From positions 124,001-188,000 of the forward strand of contig JAVTVY010012683.1 in assembly GCA_036873755.1 (NCBI GenBank): a stretch of DNA of 64,000 nt, given 5' to 3'. This stretch comes from Hanleya hanleyi (taxonomy: Eukaryota > Mollusca > Polyplacophora > Lepidopleurida > Hanleyidae). Under the pieces are notes generated by a model. It was not told the DNA's origin and ran no database searches. It saw only the letters and a list, made by a program, of their open reading frames with translations. The position numbers were made by a program, and so were the translations under genes. Below are positions 44,801 through 56,885 of this stretch, one piece after another. Within the stretch, counting starts at the first letter, position 1. Every line of letters begins with the position of its first letter.

Positions 44801-45375
44801 CATATAATTGGACCTGCATGCATTGACGTGGAGGCTGAACTCGGACCTGTGTCAAGTTTAAGTATTTATTGCACAAACAAGATTCAATGACCTCCAGTGA
44901 TGCAAGGTGATGAGTAAAGCTTACATCTGGGAGCATTGCCTCAAATAGATTGGACCAATCACATCAGGAGTCACTGCTTGATCACTCGAGGTAACTGAAC
45001 ACGCTCCATATTACAAGGGTGTCGGATCCTATTAGCGAGTTTGCACATCATCTAATTTTAATGAGATTGAGCATGTTGAAACATTGATTCAAACATGATC
45101 ATGCAGCCCTGCATATATAGTATACACTCCTGCAGGGGTGGAAATTGGCACAGAACAGGACATTTGTAGAAAGTGTCCTGCTAACTATATAAAACAGTAG
45201 CAACTACCATGAAAAATTGCCGGACATCAGCAATTTTTAGCCGGACATGTCCTGCATGTAATATAATGCGAATTTTGACCCCTGCTCATGGCTATTACAT
45301 TCTCCATGTATTTTTCTCAAATCTTTCGCAGAACTGGAGTTGTTACATGCTTTGATTGGATACTATGACTATGTA
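41831..45375. other. No gene recognised
   Basis: Short open frames only (for example 41924-42118 plus and 42518-42829 plus) with no domain and no splice context that could be trusted. Nothing repeats elsewhere in the window. If the LINE at 41260 once extended here, it has decayed beyond reading. Confidence 0.4.
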
Positions 45376-45490
45376 CAATTCAATTCAATTCTTTATTGGC
45401 ACTAACACAATTCACATAGGTTATGGCCGAGAAACCATATCAAACACACAATAGTTCAGTGTACTACAAGAAATAGTAATACAAAGCATG
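45376..45490 (-). repeat. LINE 3'-tail-like fragment
   Basis: On the minus strand it reads AGTGCCAATAAAGAATTG followed by AATTG units, the usual terminal form of CR1/Jockey-type LINE tails. No ORF is attached. Confidence 0.35.
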
Positions 45491-46369
45491 TATGTGCATC
45501 AATTGGGCTTAAGACACTTTCAGTTTTCAATTATTAATACTTGTGTGATGGATTTACCTTTCCCAGGCCGTGCTCTTTCAGGTTTATTCTTCATTCTCCT
45601 TGAGCACCATACATGTACATGCAGTTCTCATAAGTCAGATTTTAGGCGAGTGATACCATCCCAATGGGATATGCGTATCAAAACTGCTTATTATATTAAT
45701 GGGTTCAAAATACCCGATTCAACTTATTATTATAATTGAGGTATCCTTGTACGGTATCAGTAACCTCTGATAATACCTCAATCAGTGTATACACAGATCT
45801 GATACCTCCTGTTACGAGCCTGAAGGCTGGAGACCAGCGCTAACTGAATATGCATGGCTACCATAGTTGTCACATATTATGATGTTTTATTATGTGTATA
45901 ATATGGTAAATACAGATTTTGCGATCTCAAATACAGTCAATGATATTTCCAAAGTCTGTATGGTCACAATTTGAATGAGCATATTATCACAATGAGCATA
46001 TTATCCATAATATCATTATTCATTATTTATTTATTTTTTCAAAACATTTATTTCATATATACTATAGCCATTCTATCACTATTCATCTGTGCCATTGGCA
46101 TGACTGGGTACAGTAATTCCCCTAATAATTCAATCACAGGAAGTTCACTTTTCAACTTAGTTATTCAAACACAGAGAATAGCTAGGTAACATTCCCATTC
46201 TTCATTCAAATTGAAGAAAAGTCATATAATGGCAAAATGTGACACCTTGTAGATGATGCGGCATGCCATGAAGAATATTTTCAGATATGTCATTTTTGTT
46301 GCACTTCCGGTGATCGAATTATTAGGGGAATTTGCTCCTTGGCTTCTTCTGCTCAAACTCTGTTAAGTT
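45491..46369. other. No gene recognised
   Basis: A 72-codon hydrophobic frame (45971-46189) is AT-driven and lacks coding signs. Confidence 0.4.
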
Positions 46370-47480
46370 TTGGAACTATATATCGACTTCGCATAACAAA
46401 TTTTATGGATGCGGTGCGCCTGGTCAGTTCATCCGAATCCTTTCATCGGCAAAATAAAGAGAACCGTTGACATTAGAACCTTGATTTTTGGCATGAAGCT
46501 GCATTAGGGAACTGTTACCAGCAAGTTCTGAGCTAACTTTTGATGAAATTTGACCTAATTCGCGTATACAGCAAATTTTAAGGATGCGGTGCGCCTGGTC
46601 CAGGGCCGTTTTTTTTTTCGCCGTGAAGGAAACAAAGAAATTAATTTTGAGATAGATTTGATGATAAAATCTATTGAATTATTGCTCTTATATTTTCCTT
46701 CGAAGTAGGCTCTCATTTGCAAATTGTCCGGTAATGAGTGAGTGAGTCAGTTCATCCGAATCCTTTCATCGACAAAATAAGGAGAACCGTTGACATTAGA
46801 ACCTTGATTTTTGGCATGAAGGTGCATTTGATGAAATTTGACATACTTAGATGACTTATAACATTACGCTTGAACCCCCAAGTCATCTTCCTCACCCTAC
46901 TTTGTAGGTCATGTGACATTAGTCACACTACTCATGTGATTATTAATAGTTATGTGATAAACAGAATCTTACACTCGTGTCAATTTAATATGAAAGTTAT
47001 GACACTTGTGGAGTAAGTTTTATATTTAGTAGCCACTTGTGCAGAATTCTCTATTTATCGAACCCCTCCATTTGCAACTAAGTCAATGACTATGAAACTT
47101 CAATCAACTTTCGGGGTAAAAATGTTTTTTAATACTTTTCCTACGAAGTAGGCTACCATCTGCAAATTGCCCAGTAGTCAGTGAGTGAGTCCATCCGAGA
47201 CCTTCGTCTGCAAAATAAGGAGAACCGTTGACATTTGAATCTTGATTTTTTGCATGAAGGTGCATTAGGGGACTGTTACCAGCAAGTTCTGAGCTGGTGA
47301 TTTTGATAAAAATCACTCGTGATTCTGACTTGGGCCGTGCCCATCTTAATATAGGCAGGATTTCAACTTGGGGTGGAGGGATTTCCAAGAGCCCAGTGCA
47401 TGTCCGAGTCCTAATGCCTACCCTACATCGTAGGTCCTGTGACATTAGTCACACTGCCATGTGATTACCCTCTAAATTCA
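46370..47480. repeat. Diverged, locally repeated block (2-3 copies)
   Basis: The motif GAGAACCGTTGACATT and its flanks occur near 46462, 46784 and 47221. CGAAGTAGGCT with a following GCAAATTG occurs near 46705 and 47142, and TGTGACATTAGTCACACT near 46913 and 47440. Spacing differs by copy, so the block has been duplicated and then altered by indels. Confidence 0.6.
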
Positions 47481-47954
47481 TAAATGGATTCTGTATGATC
47501 ACTAATGATAATCATCATGCCTAGGCATGGTTCATCTGACAAAACTGTACCATCACAAAGAGTGGATCTATCCTAGTAAAAAACAATTAGTTTTAGGAAT
47601 TCCAAATCACATTCAAGACCCCATGACCTCTCTGAATATGCCCATATTCAAGAGAATTTGTAAAAACCAGGCAATGTGTTGAATATTTCATCGCCTTGTT
47701 TGTTTTACCCAAGTGACATTCCCCTCTGGGAAGAAATAAGGGAATTTAATCTCACAGGATGTTCATTCAGGTCGACAATCACTGTTAAGCAAGCAAAGCA
47801 ACCTCGTCACTGTCACAGCACATCTGAATGTGTAAACATGGGGCATATAAATTATAATATGATCCTAAGTCAAGCGCTAATATCCAAGATGGCCACCATT
47901 ACTATGGCAACCACAATATCTTGTGCGAATTATTATTATTATTTTATTGTCCCC
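47481..47954. other. No gene recognised
   Basis: Nothing identifiable before the tandem array starts. Confidence 0.4.
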
Positions 47955-48735
47955 CGCTACTTAGTAGGGGGGGGACTTAGAAACACCGGTGTCCGTGATT
48001 CCGTAATTCCGTGATTCCGTAATTCCGTAAGATTTTCTTGTCCGGACAATAACTCGTGAACGATTTAACCGATCAACTTCAAACTTGGGGTGTGCCTTGA
48101 CATTGGCGAGAGGACGGTTGGGATTGTTTTTCAGCAATGTGCGTAATCCAATATGGCCGCCGTCAGCCATTTTGGATTATAAGCAGTACGATCTTAGATT
48201 TTCTTGTCCGGACAATAACTCGTGAACGATTTAACCGATCAACTTCAAACTTGGGGTGTGCCTTGACATTGGTGAGAGGACGGTTGTGCGTAATCAAATA
48301 TGGCCGCCGTCAGCCATTTTGGATTATAAGCAGTTCGATCTTAGATTTTCTTGTCCGGACAATAACTCGTGAACGATTTAACCGATCAACTTCAAACTTG
48401 GGGTGTGCCTTGACATTGGTGAGAGGACGGTTGGGATTGTTTTTCAGCAATGTGTGTAATCAAATATGGCCGCCTTCAGCCATTTTGGATTATAAGCAGT
48501 TCGATCTTAGATTTTCTTGTCCGGACAATAACTCGTGAACGATTTAACCGATCAACTTCAAACTCGGGGTGTGCCTTGACATTGGTGAGAGGACGGTTGG
48601 GATTGTTTTTCAGCAATGTGCGTAATCAAATATGGCCGCCGTCAGCCATTTTGGATTATAAGCAGTTCGATCTTAGATTTTCTTGTCCGGACAATAACTC
48701 GTGAACGATCTAACTGATCAACTTCAAACTTGGGG
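47955..48735. repeat. 147-166 bp tandem array, left part
   Basis: After a GTCCCCCGCTAC...GTAGGGGGGGGAC inverted pair and short CCGTGATT/CCGTAATT repeats, units start (GATTTTCTTGTCCGG) at 48031, 48197, 48344, 48510 and 48676. Each contains a near-palindrome AATCCAATATGGC...GCCATTTTGGATT. The last unit is cut at TATG (48736-48739) by the Gypsy and resumes at 58157. Confidence 0.85.
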
Positions 48736-48739
48736 TATG

Positions 48740-50006
48740 TGTTACCCGGGGGTGGGTAGCGTTGCATATTCTGATCCAAAAGTAATGAAAGCCAACACAG
48801 ATTTCTGAAAGTATAGATGAAACGGTTTATATTTCTGTCAAACTGCACAAACGACTTCACAGCGTCGAACTTTCGAGAACAATGCAGTGACGTCAGTCAC
48901 TTTTACTCATGTACACAATGTAACACAATCTGATAATAAAATATCATGAACTAACAATTCTGACTCCATCTTATTCTTTCGCTGACTCCGTTTACATTTC
49001 TTATATCATATGAAACTTACTGGAATTTGTTAGAACAGAAATACTGGGGTTGAGGAACCACTTACTGATTGTGACATTTAATTGCAATAACCCAACTTGT
49101 CTTCCATACATACATTGTGTCATAATGAACAGTTACTTTGCTATCGAGCAATTATACTAGGTTCCAGTAACCATCACAGGTCCTATCATTACACGGATCC
49201 ATACACAATATATATCCATATATATTCGGACAATATGATCCCTTCAGACCTCCATATTCAGTGTCTTAGACTACCTCAATACATCTAGTTGGCTCCTAAT
49301 ATGACACTTCTACTCTTCCATACATCAGTAAACAATTATGTGTTCATAGCCACAATTTATTCTTCATTCACACTGACTATTTATCATAGCAGGATACTAT
49401 ATGAATGGGATCGCAATATTATTCCACTGATAGTATGGGGAAAGACATAAGGACAACAGGCGATACACTGGTATTGAAAACCACGTGACTTTACAATACA
49501 TTTCAACTTCGCTTCAGAGTTAGAAATATAAGAAAACTGTAATAAACACGAACTGACAACAATACTCCGATACTTAGCAGTTATTCTAATACATTTTCGG
49601 TGAACGGGAAAAGGAATACATTACCTGAAAGTATAGATGAAACGGTTTATATTTCTGTCAAACTGCACAAACGACTTCACAGCGTCGAACTTTCGAGAAC
49701 AATGCAGTGACGTCATAGAATAAACCAACAACCGATACTTATTACCATTACGACATCTAAATTTCAGGATTTGGCGATCGATAACAAAACTAAAAATCTT
49801 TACAAGTTCTGTTCACCATCAGTTCCAGTTTTCCAACCAGTATAACACAAAAATGGCACAAGAATATAGCTTTGAATGATAAAAACGAAATCTGGACCAC
49901 TCATGACAACTCACCCAGTGGTCTATGGGAGGTAAATGTTGTCTGGAATCTGTCTGGTCCCCTCAGTTATCCCCCTTATTTACACGTTTAAACTGACAGT
50001 GCTACA
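48740..50006 (-). repeat. 3' LTR (minus-strand sense) of the young Gypsy
   Basis: Starts TGTTACCCGGG and ends GCTACA on the plus strand. Contains a perfect 91-bp direct repeat (48805-48895 and 49625-49715), each ending in the palindrome TGACGTCA. Confidence 0.93.
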
Positions 50007-50013
50007 CTCTTCC
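50007..50013 (-). promoter_or_regulatory. Short polypurine tract of the young Gypsy
   Basis: GGAAGAG on the minus strand directly abuts the 3' LTR. It is short for a polypurine tract but is the only purine run at the required position. Confidence 0.5.
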
Positions 50014-50157
50014 GGACAGAAATAAATGTCGTCTCGACATTGACAACATAAAAAACTAATTTCCAAACATAACCTATCAGCATGACATTCTGCACCGTGA
50101 TCATTCACAAGTCATCATTATTACTATCAACCCATATAGGCGGTGATGCACAACGCC

Positions 50158-50841
50158 CTACACATAACACTCTACATCGGAAAACTTGGGATACATGAGA
50201 TTGGGTGGCACAAAAACATATGGTGCCGGAACGTACTGACATGTGTTGGGGTAAACCATACTTCCGGTCACACCATAGGTCGTCATGTTTCCTGCTTCAT
50301 CATATGTGAACCTTGCGGGTGGTCTTCTCTGGCGCTGGGGATACTCGTGAACAGTATCTGGAGTTACCCTTGGCACTGGGGGTTCCTGTGTGTGATTCCT
50401 AGCTCTAGGGGAGAAACTGTCTGCATCTGGTCGAAGCATGACTTGGGGCTGTTGTGGGATGTCCGGTACCGGGACATCATACCACCATTCCTCCTCTGAG
50501 TCGTCCTGCTGGTCATCTGGTTCCCTTGTTGATTTGCTCCGGGTACCCATTCGTTTCTTTGCGGGTGGTCCAATAGTTGCTCTATTTGGGAGTGTCGTTG
50601 GTTCTGGTTGCAGACAATCACAGGGTAGCAACATATTGCGGTGTAATGTCCTAGAGCGCCCTTCTCCCCTCTCGGGCTTGACCAAATACACTGGTCCGTC
50701 AGAGCCGCACCTTTTCACCACAATATGAATGTCTCTCTCCCAGTGATTTCTCAGTTTGCCTGGGCCACCGCGTTCACTGAGGTTTCGGACGAGAACACGA
50801 TCTCCGGGTTGAAGGGTTGAGGCGGCAGGCTTCTTATCGTA
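50158..50841 (-). CDS. C-terminal extension of Gypsy pol, beyond an in-frame TGA
   Basis: In the same frame as pol after a single TGA (50842-50844), 227 codons stay open. They begin [19 protein letters not shown], then [33 protein letters not shown], which is the usual tail after integrase in several Gypsy lineages, and end in a Pro/Tyr-rich stretch ([16 protein letters not shown]). The stop most simply arises by one base change, so in an active copy this would be part of pol. Readthrough is possible but nothing indicates it. Confidence 0.7.
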   Translation of the reverse strand, partial: YDKKPAASTLQPGDRVLVRNLSERGGPGKLRNHWERDIHIVVKRCGSDGPVYLVKPERGEGRSRTLHRNMLLPCDCLQPEPTTLPNRATIGPPAKKRMGTRSKSTREPDDQQDDSEEEWWYDVPVPDIPQQPQVMLRPDADSFSPRARNHTQEPPVPRVTPDTVHEYPQRQRRPPARFTYDEAGNMTTYGVTGSMVYPNTCQYVPAPYVFVPPNLMYPKFSDVECYV

Positions 50842-53800
50842 TCATGTTTTGGCCCTCTTTGTGTTCTTGTCAACACGCTGCTTCACAATGTCATAAGCCT
50901 GTCGCATCCCGTTGCTCCACTCCTGGGCATACTGTGAGTGACTGGTCGTTTTATGATCATCGTTGATGAGGTGGAAGGCAAGGTCAATCGGTAAGCGTGG
51001 AGAACGACCATACATGAGGTAGAAAGGAGAATAACCCGTAGCCTCGTGCTTCGTACAATTATAGGCATGTACAACCTTGTTCAAATGCCTCTTCCAGTCT
51101 CTCTTCTCCTTGTCTCCTAAGGTTCTCAACATCCCAAGCACTGTCCGGTTAAACCTTTCTACTTGACCGTTTCCCTCGGGGTGGTATGGGGTCGTCCTAG
51201 AGTGGATAACCTGGCTGTACCTTTCCAGCTCCCTGAATAACTCGTTCTCAAATTCTCCCCCCTGATCGTGGTGTATCCGGGCGGGAAAACCGTACCTCAG
51301 GATGAACTCATTGAAAACTTTCTCAGCAACGGTCTTTCCAGATTTGTTGGTGGTGGCGTAAGCTTGTGTGAACCGCGTGAAATGGTCTACTATCACTAGT
51401 ATGTATTCATAGCCCCCAGTCGATTTCTCTAGATGGAGAAAATCTATGGAAATGAGTTCAAATGGGGCTGTGGTAGTAATACTGTTCATTGGAGCCCTGC
51501 GTGGTATAGCTGGTTTCCTACTCCTGATACATCCACACTGCCGAGTGATGTAGTGTTCTACGTCGCTTCGCATCTTTGGCCAGTAAAATCGTGATCGAAT
51601 AAGATCTTCCACCCGATCTATTCCGAGATGGCCCATGTCGTCGTGTAGTTCTCGGATTATCCTGGGGTGAAATACTGCTGGCATAACAAGCTGAATCCGG
51701 ACTTCATTGCCTGGGAATACAGATCTTCGGCACAGTACTCCATCATCATTAAGGAAGAGCTTATTCCATTCGTGGCTCAAGGTCAAGGCCTTTCCATGAA
51801 CTTTGCCTATTGCAGCTCGCCTACCCGTGCGTTTGGCTCTCAATATTGGAGAGATATCTGGATCACTCTCCTGTGCTGTTCGTAAAGTCTCGGGTGTAAC
51901 ATCATCGGGTGTCTGTTCAGTATCCGCACCCATCACTTCGTATGCATCTGGTAGAGGTGCAACTGTGGTCGCGAATATCAAACCCTGTGTCTGTACGTGC
52001 ACCGACTTGATGACTGCACCAATAACCTCTTGGGACACCTCCTCTGTACATTGTTCCATCATTGACTCAAATGGCAATGGCATCCGTGACAATGCATCAG
52101 CATCCCCGTTCTTACGGCCAGGCCGGTACTTTATCGTGAAGTTGAAATCAGCAAGTTCTGCAACCCATCTGTGCCGAGTTGCATCTAGTCGAGCCGTCGT
52201 AAGGACATAGGTTAGGGGATTATTATCCGTGTAGACTTCAAAAGAGGATGCATAGTACAGATAATCCTTGAATCGCTCCGTTATGGCCCACTTGAGTGCG
52301 AGGAATTCAAGTTTGCCACTATGCAGGTGGTACCTTTTCTCAGCTGGGGAGAGGGACCGAGATCCATAAGCGATTACTCTCAAGGTTCCGTTCTGACGTT
52401 GGTACAAGACTGCGCCTAGTCCCTCACTGGAGGCATCCGTATGAAGAATATAAGGTAAGTCATAGTCTGGATAAGCCATCACGCCTGAGCTGCTCAACAA
52501 TCCCAGAAGTACTTCTAGGGCATCCTGATGTGTTTGCTGCCACAGGATGGCATCACCTGATGATCGTTGTCCAGTAGCCTTCTTTCGGCCTTTTGGCTTC
52601 CTATTCGGTAGGTTGTCTTGTGGTTTGGGCACTTTGAGTAGATCGTACAGCACTGCTGCTTTGCGTGAGAAATCCGGGATATACTTGCGATAATAGCTGA
52701 GTAGTCCCAACAGTTTTCTCACATCGCCAACTGTTTCTGGTTGGGTTTCTTTCAGAGCCAATATTGCTTCCTTCTCTTTTGGGTCCATGCGATACCCCTG
52801 TTGGGAAACAATGTTACCCAGATACCGGACTTCACGACGGAACATTTCACATTTCATTGGCTTAAGTTTCACACCCTTAGACTTCAGACGTCTCAGCACT
52901 AGTTTCAGGTCTTGTAGGTGTTTCTCAAAGGTTTGGCTGTGCACAATGATATCGTCCAGGTAAGGAACACAAATGTCATCTAGCAGATCTGTAAGACATT
53001 CATCCATATACCTTTGAAAGACCGCAGGAGCATTTGTCAGCCCGAACGGAATGCGAACCCATTCATATAACCCCCATGGAGTTATAAAAGCTGTAGCTGG
53101 TCTACTGTTCTCCGCTACGAAGCCCTGATGGTAGGCTTGCCCCTGATCCAACACACTAAACCAACTGTTTCCCCCCAAGCTACACAATACATCTTGAATT
53201 TTGGGCAGGGGTTGTCTGTCTTTCACCGTCTTCAGGTTCAATTGACGATAATCTATGCATAGCCTCAAACCACCGTCCTTCTTTCGGACACACACCATGG
53301 GTGACGAATAATTGGACTTAGACTTCTCGATCCACCCCTTGTGAATCAAGTCACAAAGGTATTCTTTCACTTCTTTGTAGAGGGGACGTGGTATTGATAC
53401 ATAGTTCTTTTGAACTGGCACGTCATCAACCAGTTTTATGTCCATTTGGAGCTCCGGAGCACACCCAACATCACCATCATCTTTCGCGAAGGCATCTGCT
53501 TCTTCTCTTAAAAGTTGGCGAACTTGGGACTCTTGTTCCTCTGTGAGGCCACTTTTGCTCAAATCCACCTTCGGCTCACCACTGCCAGTGTCCCAACCTT
53601 TACCACCATCTGAAGACTGACTGTCTCTTGGCATCTTGGGATCGGGCAAGGGAAACACTGCACAGACTGGTTCTATGTTGCCCAGTACAGTTCTGGTGGG
53701 GATTTCAAGAGGATGGTTAGTCACATTGGTCAGTTGGACATTTATTCGACGAGTGGAGCTGGTAAGGTCAATAAGTGTCTCCTCGACTTCCAGTCCTTCA

Positions 53801-54684
53801 GGGAGAGTAATCGAGGGCATTGGCTCAAAGAAAACCTTGATTCCATCCACTTCTTGACCAAGTTTGATTGGACACTTAATGTTCATCCGACTCTGTTTGG
53901 GTACCACTATCGACCGTTTGCCACTTTTCACCTCACCAAATGTGTCCACTTTGGTCATTTGGATAAAGTTCACTATGGCTCCCACTTGACGTTTACTCTT
54001 AGTCGGGAAGGCACTTTGTAAACACTCTGTTGTAGGTTTGTCTGGACTGACTTTCTCGGTCATGGAGATATACTCTTGGATTACATTATATCCTATGATC
54101 GGGTTCTGAAGTTGGTGGTCCTCAATCACAAGGAACGGTGCTATTAAACTGCCAGGGATTTCACCACGGTAAGGTAGCGTGAATTCCAAGGCTATCCAGC
54201 CTTGGTAGGGAATTTCAGTTCCATTTGCTGCCCTGAGGTCAAGTCTCTCTCCTGTCAGATCGGAGATAGGTCGCATCTTCTTATCATTCTTTTCCAACCA
54301 ACTCCTAGGCAACAGGCTAACTTGGGATCCTGTGTCCCACAAAGCTGTAGCTTCAGCTCCATCCAATCGACAAGCCACCATACATTTCTCACCTATTAAC
54401 TTTGTGAGCTTACTTTCTTGCTTTGCTGTCAGAGGACGGGTGTAACATCCGCTACAGTCCACATTGGTCGTCCTATTCCTAGAAGATGTTGAAGTAAACT
54501 GGGACCTACTCCCACCAGTCACCGTCGGTCCCTTTACTGTGACTGGGGCCAGTTTTCCGACGACTTCATCTTTTGATTCCGATTTCTGCGAAGAAGACAA
54601 CCAGCCAAATAATGATCGCTGCTGCCGCAGTGATAACAGTGACGACACAGCATGGCATCTGGGGTATCTCTGCACTTTGGACAA
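50842..54684 (-). CDS. pol: Gypsy pol: protease, reverse transcriptase, RNase H, integrase
   Basis: 1280 codons open. Aspartic protease [12 protein letters not shown] near residues 114-125. RT about 420-690, with VPYLDDII (YLDD at 575-578). RNase H: TDAS (D750), KLEFLALKW (E793), YTDNN (D820), GDADALSR. Integrase: HDDMGHLG...CGC zinc region, D1081 (ISIDFLH), D1140 (HHDQGGEF), E1176 (GNGQVERFN). All catalytic residues expected are present. The first codons overlap gag in the -1 frame, so expression presumably uses frameshifting; no canonical slippery heptamer was found in the overlap 54534-54684. It makes and integrates the cDNA. Confidence 0.95.
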   Translation of the reverse strand: MSKVQRYPRCHAVSSLLSLRQQRSLFGWLSSSQKSESKDEVVGKLAPVTVKGPTVTGGSRSQFTSTSSRNRTTNVDCSGCYTRPLTAKQESKLTKLIGEKCMVACRLDGAEATALWDTGSQVSLLPRSWLEKNDKKMRPISDLTGERLDLRAANGTEIPYQGWIALEFTLPYRGEIPGSLIAPFLVIEDHQLQNPIIGYNVIQEYISMTEKVSPDKPTTECLQSAFPTKSKRQVGAIVNFIQMTKVDTFGEVKSGKRSIVVPKQSRMNIKCPIKLGQEVDGIKVFFEPMPSITLPEGLEVEETLIDLTSSTRRINVQLTNVTNHPLEIPTRTVLGNIEPVCAVFPLPDPKMPRDSQSSDGGKGWDTGSGEPKVDLSKSGLTEEQESQVRQLLREEADAFAKDDGDVGCAPELQMDIKLVDDVPVQKNYVSIPRPLYKEVKEYLCDLIHKGWIEKSKSNYSSPMVCVRKKDGGLRLCIDYRQLNLKTVKDRQPLPKIQDVLCSLGGNSWFSVLDQGQAYHQGFVAENSRPATAFITPWGLYEWVRIPFGLTNAPAVFQRYMDECLTDLLDDICVPYLDDIIVHSQTFEKHLQDLKLVLRRLKSKGVKLKPMKCEMFRREVRYLGNIVSQQGYRMDPKEKEAILALKETQPETVGDVRKLLGLLSYYRKYIPDFSRKAAVLYDLLKVPKPQDNLPNRKPKGRKKATGQRSSGDAILWQQTHQDALEVLLGLLSSSGVMAYPDYDLPYILHTDASSEGLGAVLYQRQNGTLRVIAYGSRSLSPAEKRYHLHSGKLEFLALKWAITERFKDYLYYASSFEVYTDNNPLTYVLTTARLDATRHRWVAELADFNFTIKYRPGRKNGDADALSRMPLPFESMMEQCTEEVSQEVIGAVIKSVHVQTQGLIFATTVAPLPDAYEVMGADTEQTPDDVTPETLRTAQESDPDISPILRAKRTGRRAAIGKVHGKALTLSHEWNKLFLNDDGVLCRRSVFPGNEVRIQLVMPAVFHPRIIRELHDDMGHLGIDRVEDLIRSRFYWPKMRSDVEHYITRQCGCIRSRKPAIPRRAPMNSITTTAPFELISIDFLHLEKSTGGYEYILVIVDHFTRFTQAYATTNKSGKTVAEKVFNEFILRYGFPARIHHDQGGEFENELFRELERYSQVIHSRTTPYHPEGNGQVERFNRTVLGMLRTLGDKEKRDWKRHLNKVVHAYNCTKHEATGYSPFYLMYGRSPRLPIDLAFHLINDDHKTTSHSQYAQEWSNGMRQAYDIVKQRVDKNTKRAKT

Positions 54685-55736
54685 CCATGAGAGCGTCCCT
54701 TCTGTGCTCTACGTACACCATCTGTCTTCTTCTGCTCCTCGTTTCCAATTTTGCTCCCTTGGAATTTACTTGACAATTCCGCCAAGTCGGCCCTGAGGCT
54801 CTGTACTTCTCCTTGAATGCCTATGAATGGGTTCACCTTAGATGGCTTGGTGACCTTCTCCTCTGCATCGCCTGATACATCTACAGTATTCACTTTGGGA
54901 CGGTGTTGACGAAGACGTTGGGATCGCTCAGCCTCTAGTGAGGTCACTAGGCCCATCTCTCGAATTAAGTCCAAATCACTCACTCCACTGTCCTGTAGCA
55001 GATGTCTCATTTCGTGGCGAATAGTGTCACTGATCAATCCAGTTTTCAGCGTGTGTAGGAAAACTCTTTGCACCAATTCAGGGCTGTAAGCTATCTCTGC
55101 CCCAGGCTCAGTGCTTGCACATTTGATCTTGGCTCTGAGATCTAATGCTCTCATTAGGAAGTTTTGAGGATCCTCCTTGGGTGATTGTGCCAAATTACAC
55201 AACTCTTGGTACAGTTCTGTTGTGGACTTCTCGTGATAGTGGTGACGTAATGTTTCTTTCAATTCCACAACTGTTAGTTCATTTTTCTCCAGGTAATTCC
55301 TGAAACTGGATCCTGATGCAAGAGAGCGGATCACTCCCTCCTGGATCTCTACATCTGTGTAGCCTTTCTTTAACCCTTGGTCGAGTTGCCTGGAAATACT
55401 GCTGTAGGTCAACCTGTCCTTCTGACCAACTCCTAGTTGTCCATTTATTTTGAAGTCTTTCCTCCAATACGAGGTGTTGGCAGATGTGGGACCCCTTCCG
55501 GTTTCTGTTCCATTGACTTGCGTGGTACTGGTAGCTCCACCTTCAGATGGCAACTGCCCTCTATTATTCTCCCTTGGTGCTAGGAGTTGACGTACCACTC
55601 CAAGTAATCGGGTATAAATAGCGAGGCCATTATCTGCTTGTTTCTCTTCTTCTATACCCAGAAATTGTCCAATGTGATCTATCATCTGCAATTTAGGCTC
55701 TACGGTTCCCCCTGTAATACCAAGGTTCTCATACAC
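54534..55736 (-). CDS. gag: Gypsy Gag with CCHC zinc knuckle
   Basis: 400 codons open to the stop at 54534. The capsid-like middle is helical ([31 protein letters not shown]). The C-terminus has a CPKC...CRHC Cys cluster and a full knuckle C367-x2-C370-x4-H375-x4-C380 for genomic RNA binding. The frame opens from an upstream stop with no ATG before codon 18 ([14 protein letters not shown]). The start shown at 55736 is GTG, so the real start may be that ATG, a non-AUG codon, or supplied by splicing of the leader. Confidence 0.9.
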   Translation of the reverse strand: MYENLGITGGTVEPKLQMIDHIGQFLGIEEEKQADNGLAIYTRLLGVVRQLLAPRENNRGQLPSEGGATSTTQVNGTETGRGPTSANTSYWRKDFKINGQLGVGQKDRLTYSSISRQLDQGLKKGYTDVEIQEGVIRSLASGSSFRNYLEKNELTVVELKETLRHHYHEKSTTELYQELCNLAQSPKEDPQNFLMRALDLRAKIKCASTEPGAEIAYSPELVQRVFLHTLKTGLISDTIRHEMRHLLQDSGVSDLDLIREMGLVTSLEAERSQRLRQHRPKVNTVDVSGDAEEKVTKPSKVNPFIGIQGEVQSLRADLAELSSKFQGSKIGNEEQKKTDGVRRAQKGRSHGCPKCRDTPDAMLCRHCYHCGSSDHYLAGCLLRRNRNQKMKSSENWPQSQ

Positions 55737-56863
55737 TTGTCCTAATTGTTCAACTGACAGTCAGTACAGGGAACCCAAAACCTCACACTGTATACTTTCC
55801 ATTGCTTCAACAGTACGAACTCACTATATATATACAGTTCAACATAAAACACAGTAAATAGAAAATCAATATACAGAAATCATTCACAATCTAAACTGGT
55901 GATCGATAACCCTGAAGCTTACCATATGGGTATATCGTGTAATGCAACAATTTCGCTTTTTCTGGAGCAACTTACCAGATTACTCTCAGATATACTTGGC
56001 ACAAATCTATTAACTTTCATGCACATTTACCACTGAGATTACCGTACTGAACAGTTTATTGTTTCTTCACAGTGTACTTTTCAATGATCAGTTCCTGATG
56101 GGGTTCTTCTTTGCTCTCAGTTTTCAATTCAATAGAATTTATTTCACTTAGTCTATTCAGCTGCTTATCGTCTAATGTGGTATTACAGTACAAGTCCTTT
56201 CCTGTCGTAGCAGCCCTCTATTATTAATAGATATGTGGCTGGCCAATCAAGTACTCCACCCTAGTCACCTGATGCTGAACCGTCTGTCTTCTATCTACTG
56301 GTATCTGTACATGGTCATATGTACCACAGAAGTCACTTGATGCTAAACCGTTTGTCTTCTATCTACTAATCATCACAAGAAAATATTGGTCCAGGTGTGC
56401 ATATGCCAATCTTCATCCCCTCACAGAGCCAATTGAACATGAGCATCAATTTAATCAGTTTCAATGTCAGTGAATGCTCTTCTATACAAGAATTTCTATC
56501 AACAATCTAACGAGTTTGTTGAATTTCATGCTAAATCTCACTCCTTCTTGACTGGAGCTGCCCAATTCAGTAGCATGACACATCATAAATTTTCTGATGA
56601 TGATAGAAATGTCTCTGTTTGCTGTTACTTTATGGGAATGTTTATTTCTGCTGTTACTCAGGTTAAAGTTCATCAATTGTTCTCTATTATAAATCTCAGA
56701 CCCCACTCATAGCCTGTTATTTCATATAAAGTCATTCTCTGTGATAAGGGTTCTTTGCATGAAGGGTTGTAAACTACCCAATAAAAATGCTTTGACTGCT
56801 GTAGTCTGACTCAGGCTGACTTCTAGTCATCATGTTCGCTGTCGGCATCATTTCAGAGTTTGG
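55737..56863 (-). other. 5' leader of the young Gypsy
   Basis: No domain. It holds a 36-bp direct repeat, TGATGCTGAACCGTCTGTCT near 56270 and TGATGCTAAACCGTTTGTCT near 56339. Packaging and start signals would lie here. Confidence 0.5.
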
Positions 56864-56881
56864 ATCACGTCGGGGTCACCA
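56864..56881 (-). promoter_or_regulatory. Primer binding site, tRNA-Trp
   Basis: TGGTGACCCCGACGTGAT on the minus strand, four bases from the LTR, is complementary for 18 bases to the 3' end of animal tRNA-Trp including CCA. Confidence 0.85.
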
Positions 56882-56885
56882 GAAT

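Noticed and set aside
48137..48704. Repeated plus-strand ORFs with a recurring YGRRQPFWIIS-type peptide
   Set aside because: They are translations of the 147-166 bp tandem repeat, with a period that is not a multiple of three, and carry no domain.
48031..48735. A CRISPR-like array
   Set aside because: Units are contiguous 147-166 bp repeats without unique spacers, in an animal genome.
49097..49288. 63-codon ORF found twice, once in each LTR
   Set aside because: It duplicates only because the LTRs are identical; it is on the strand opposite to the element and shows no domain.
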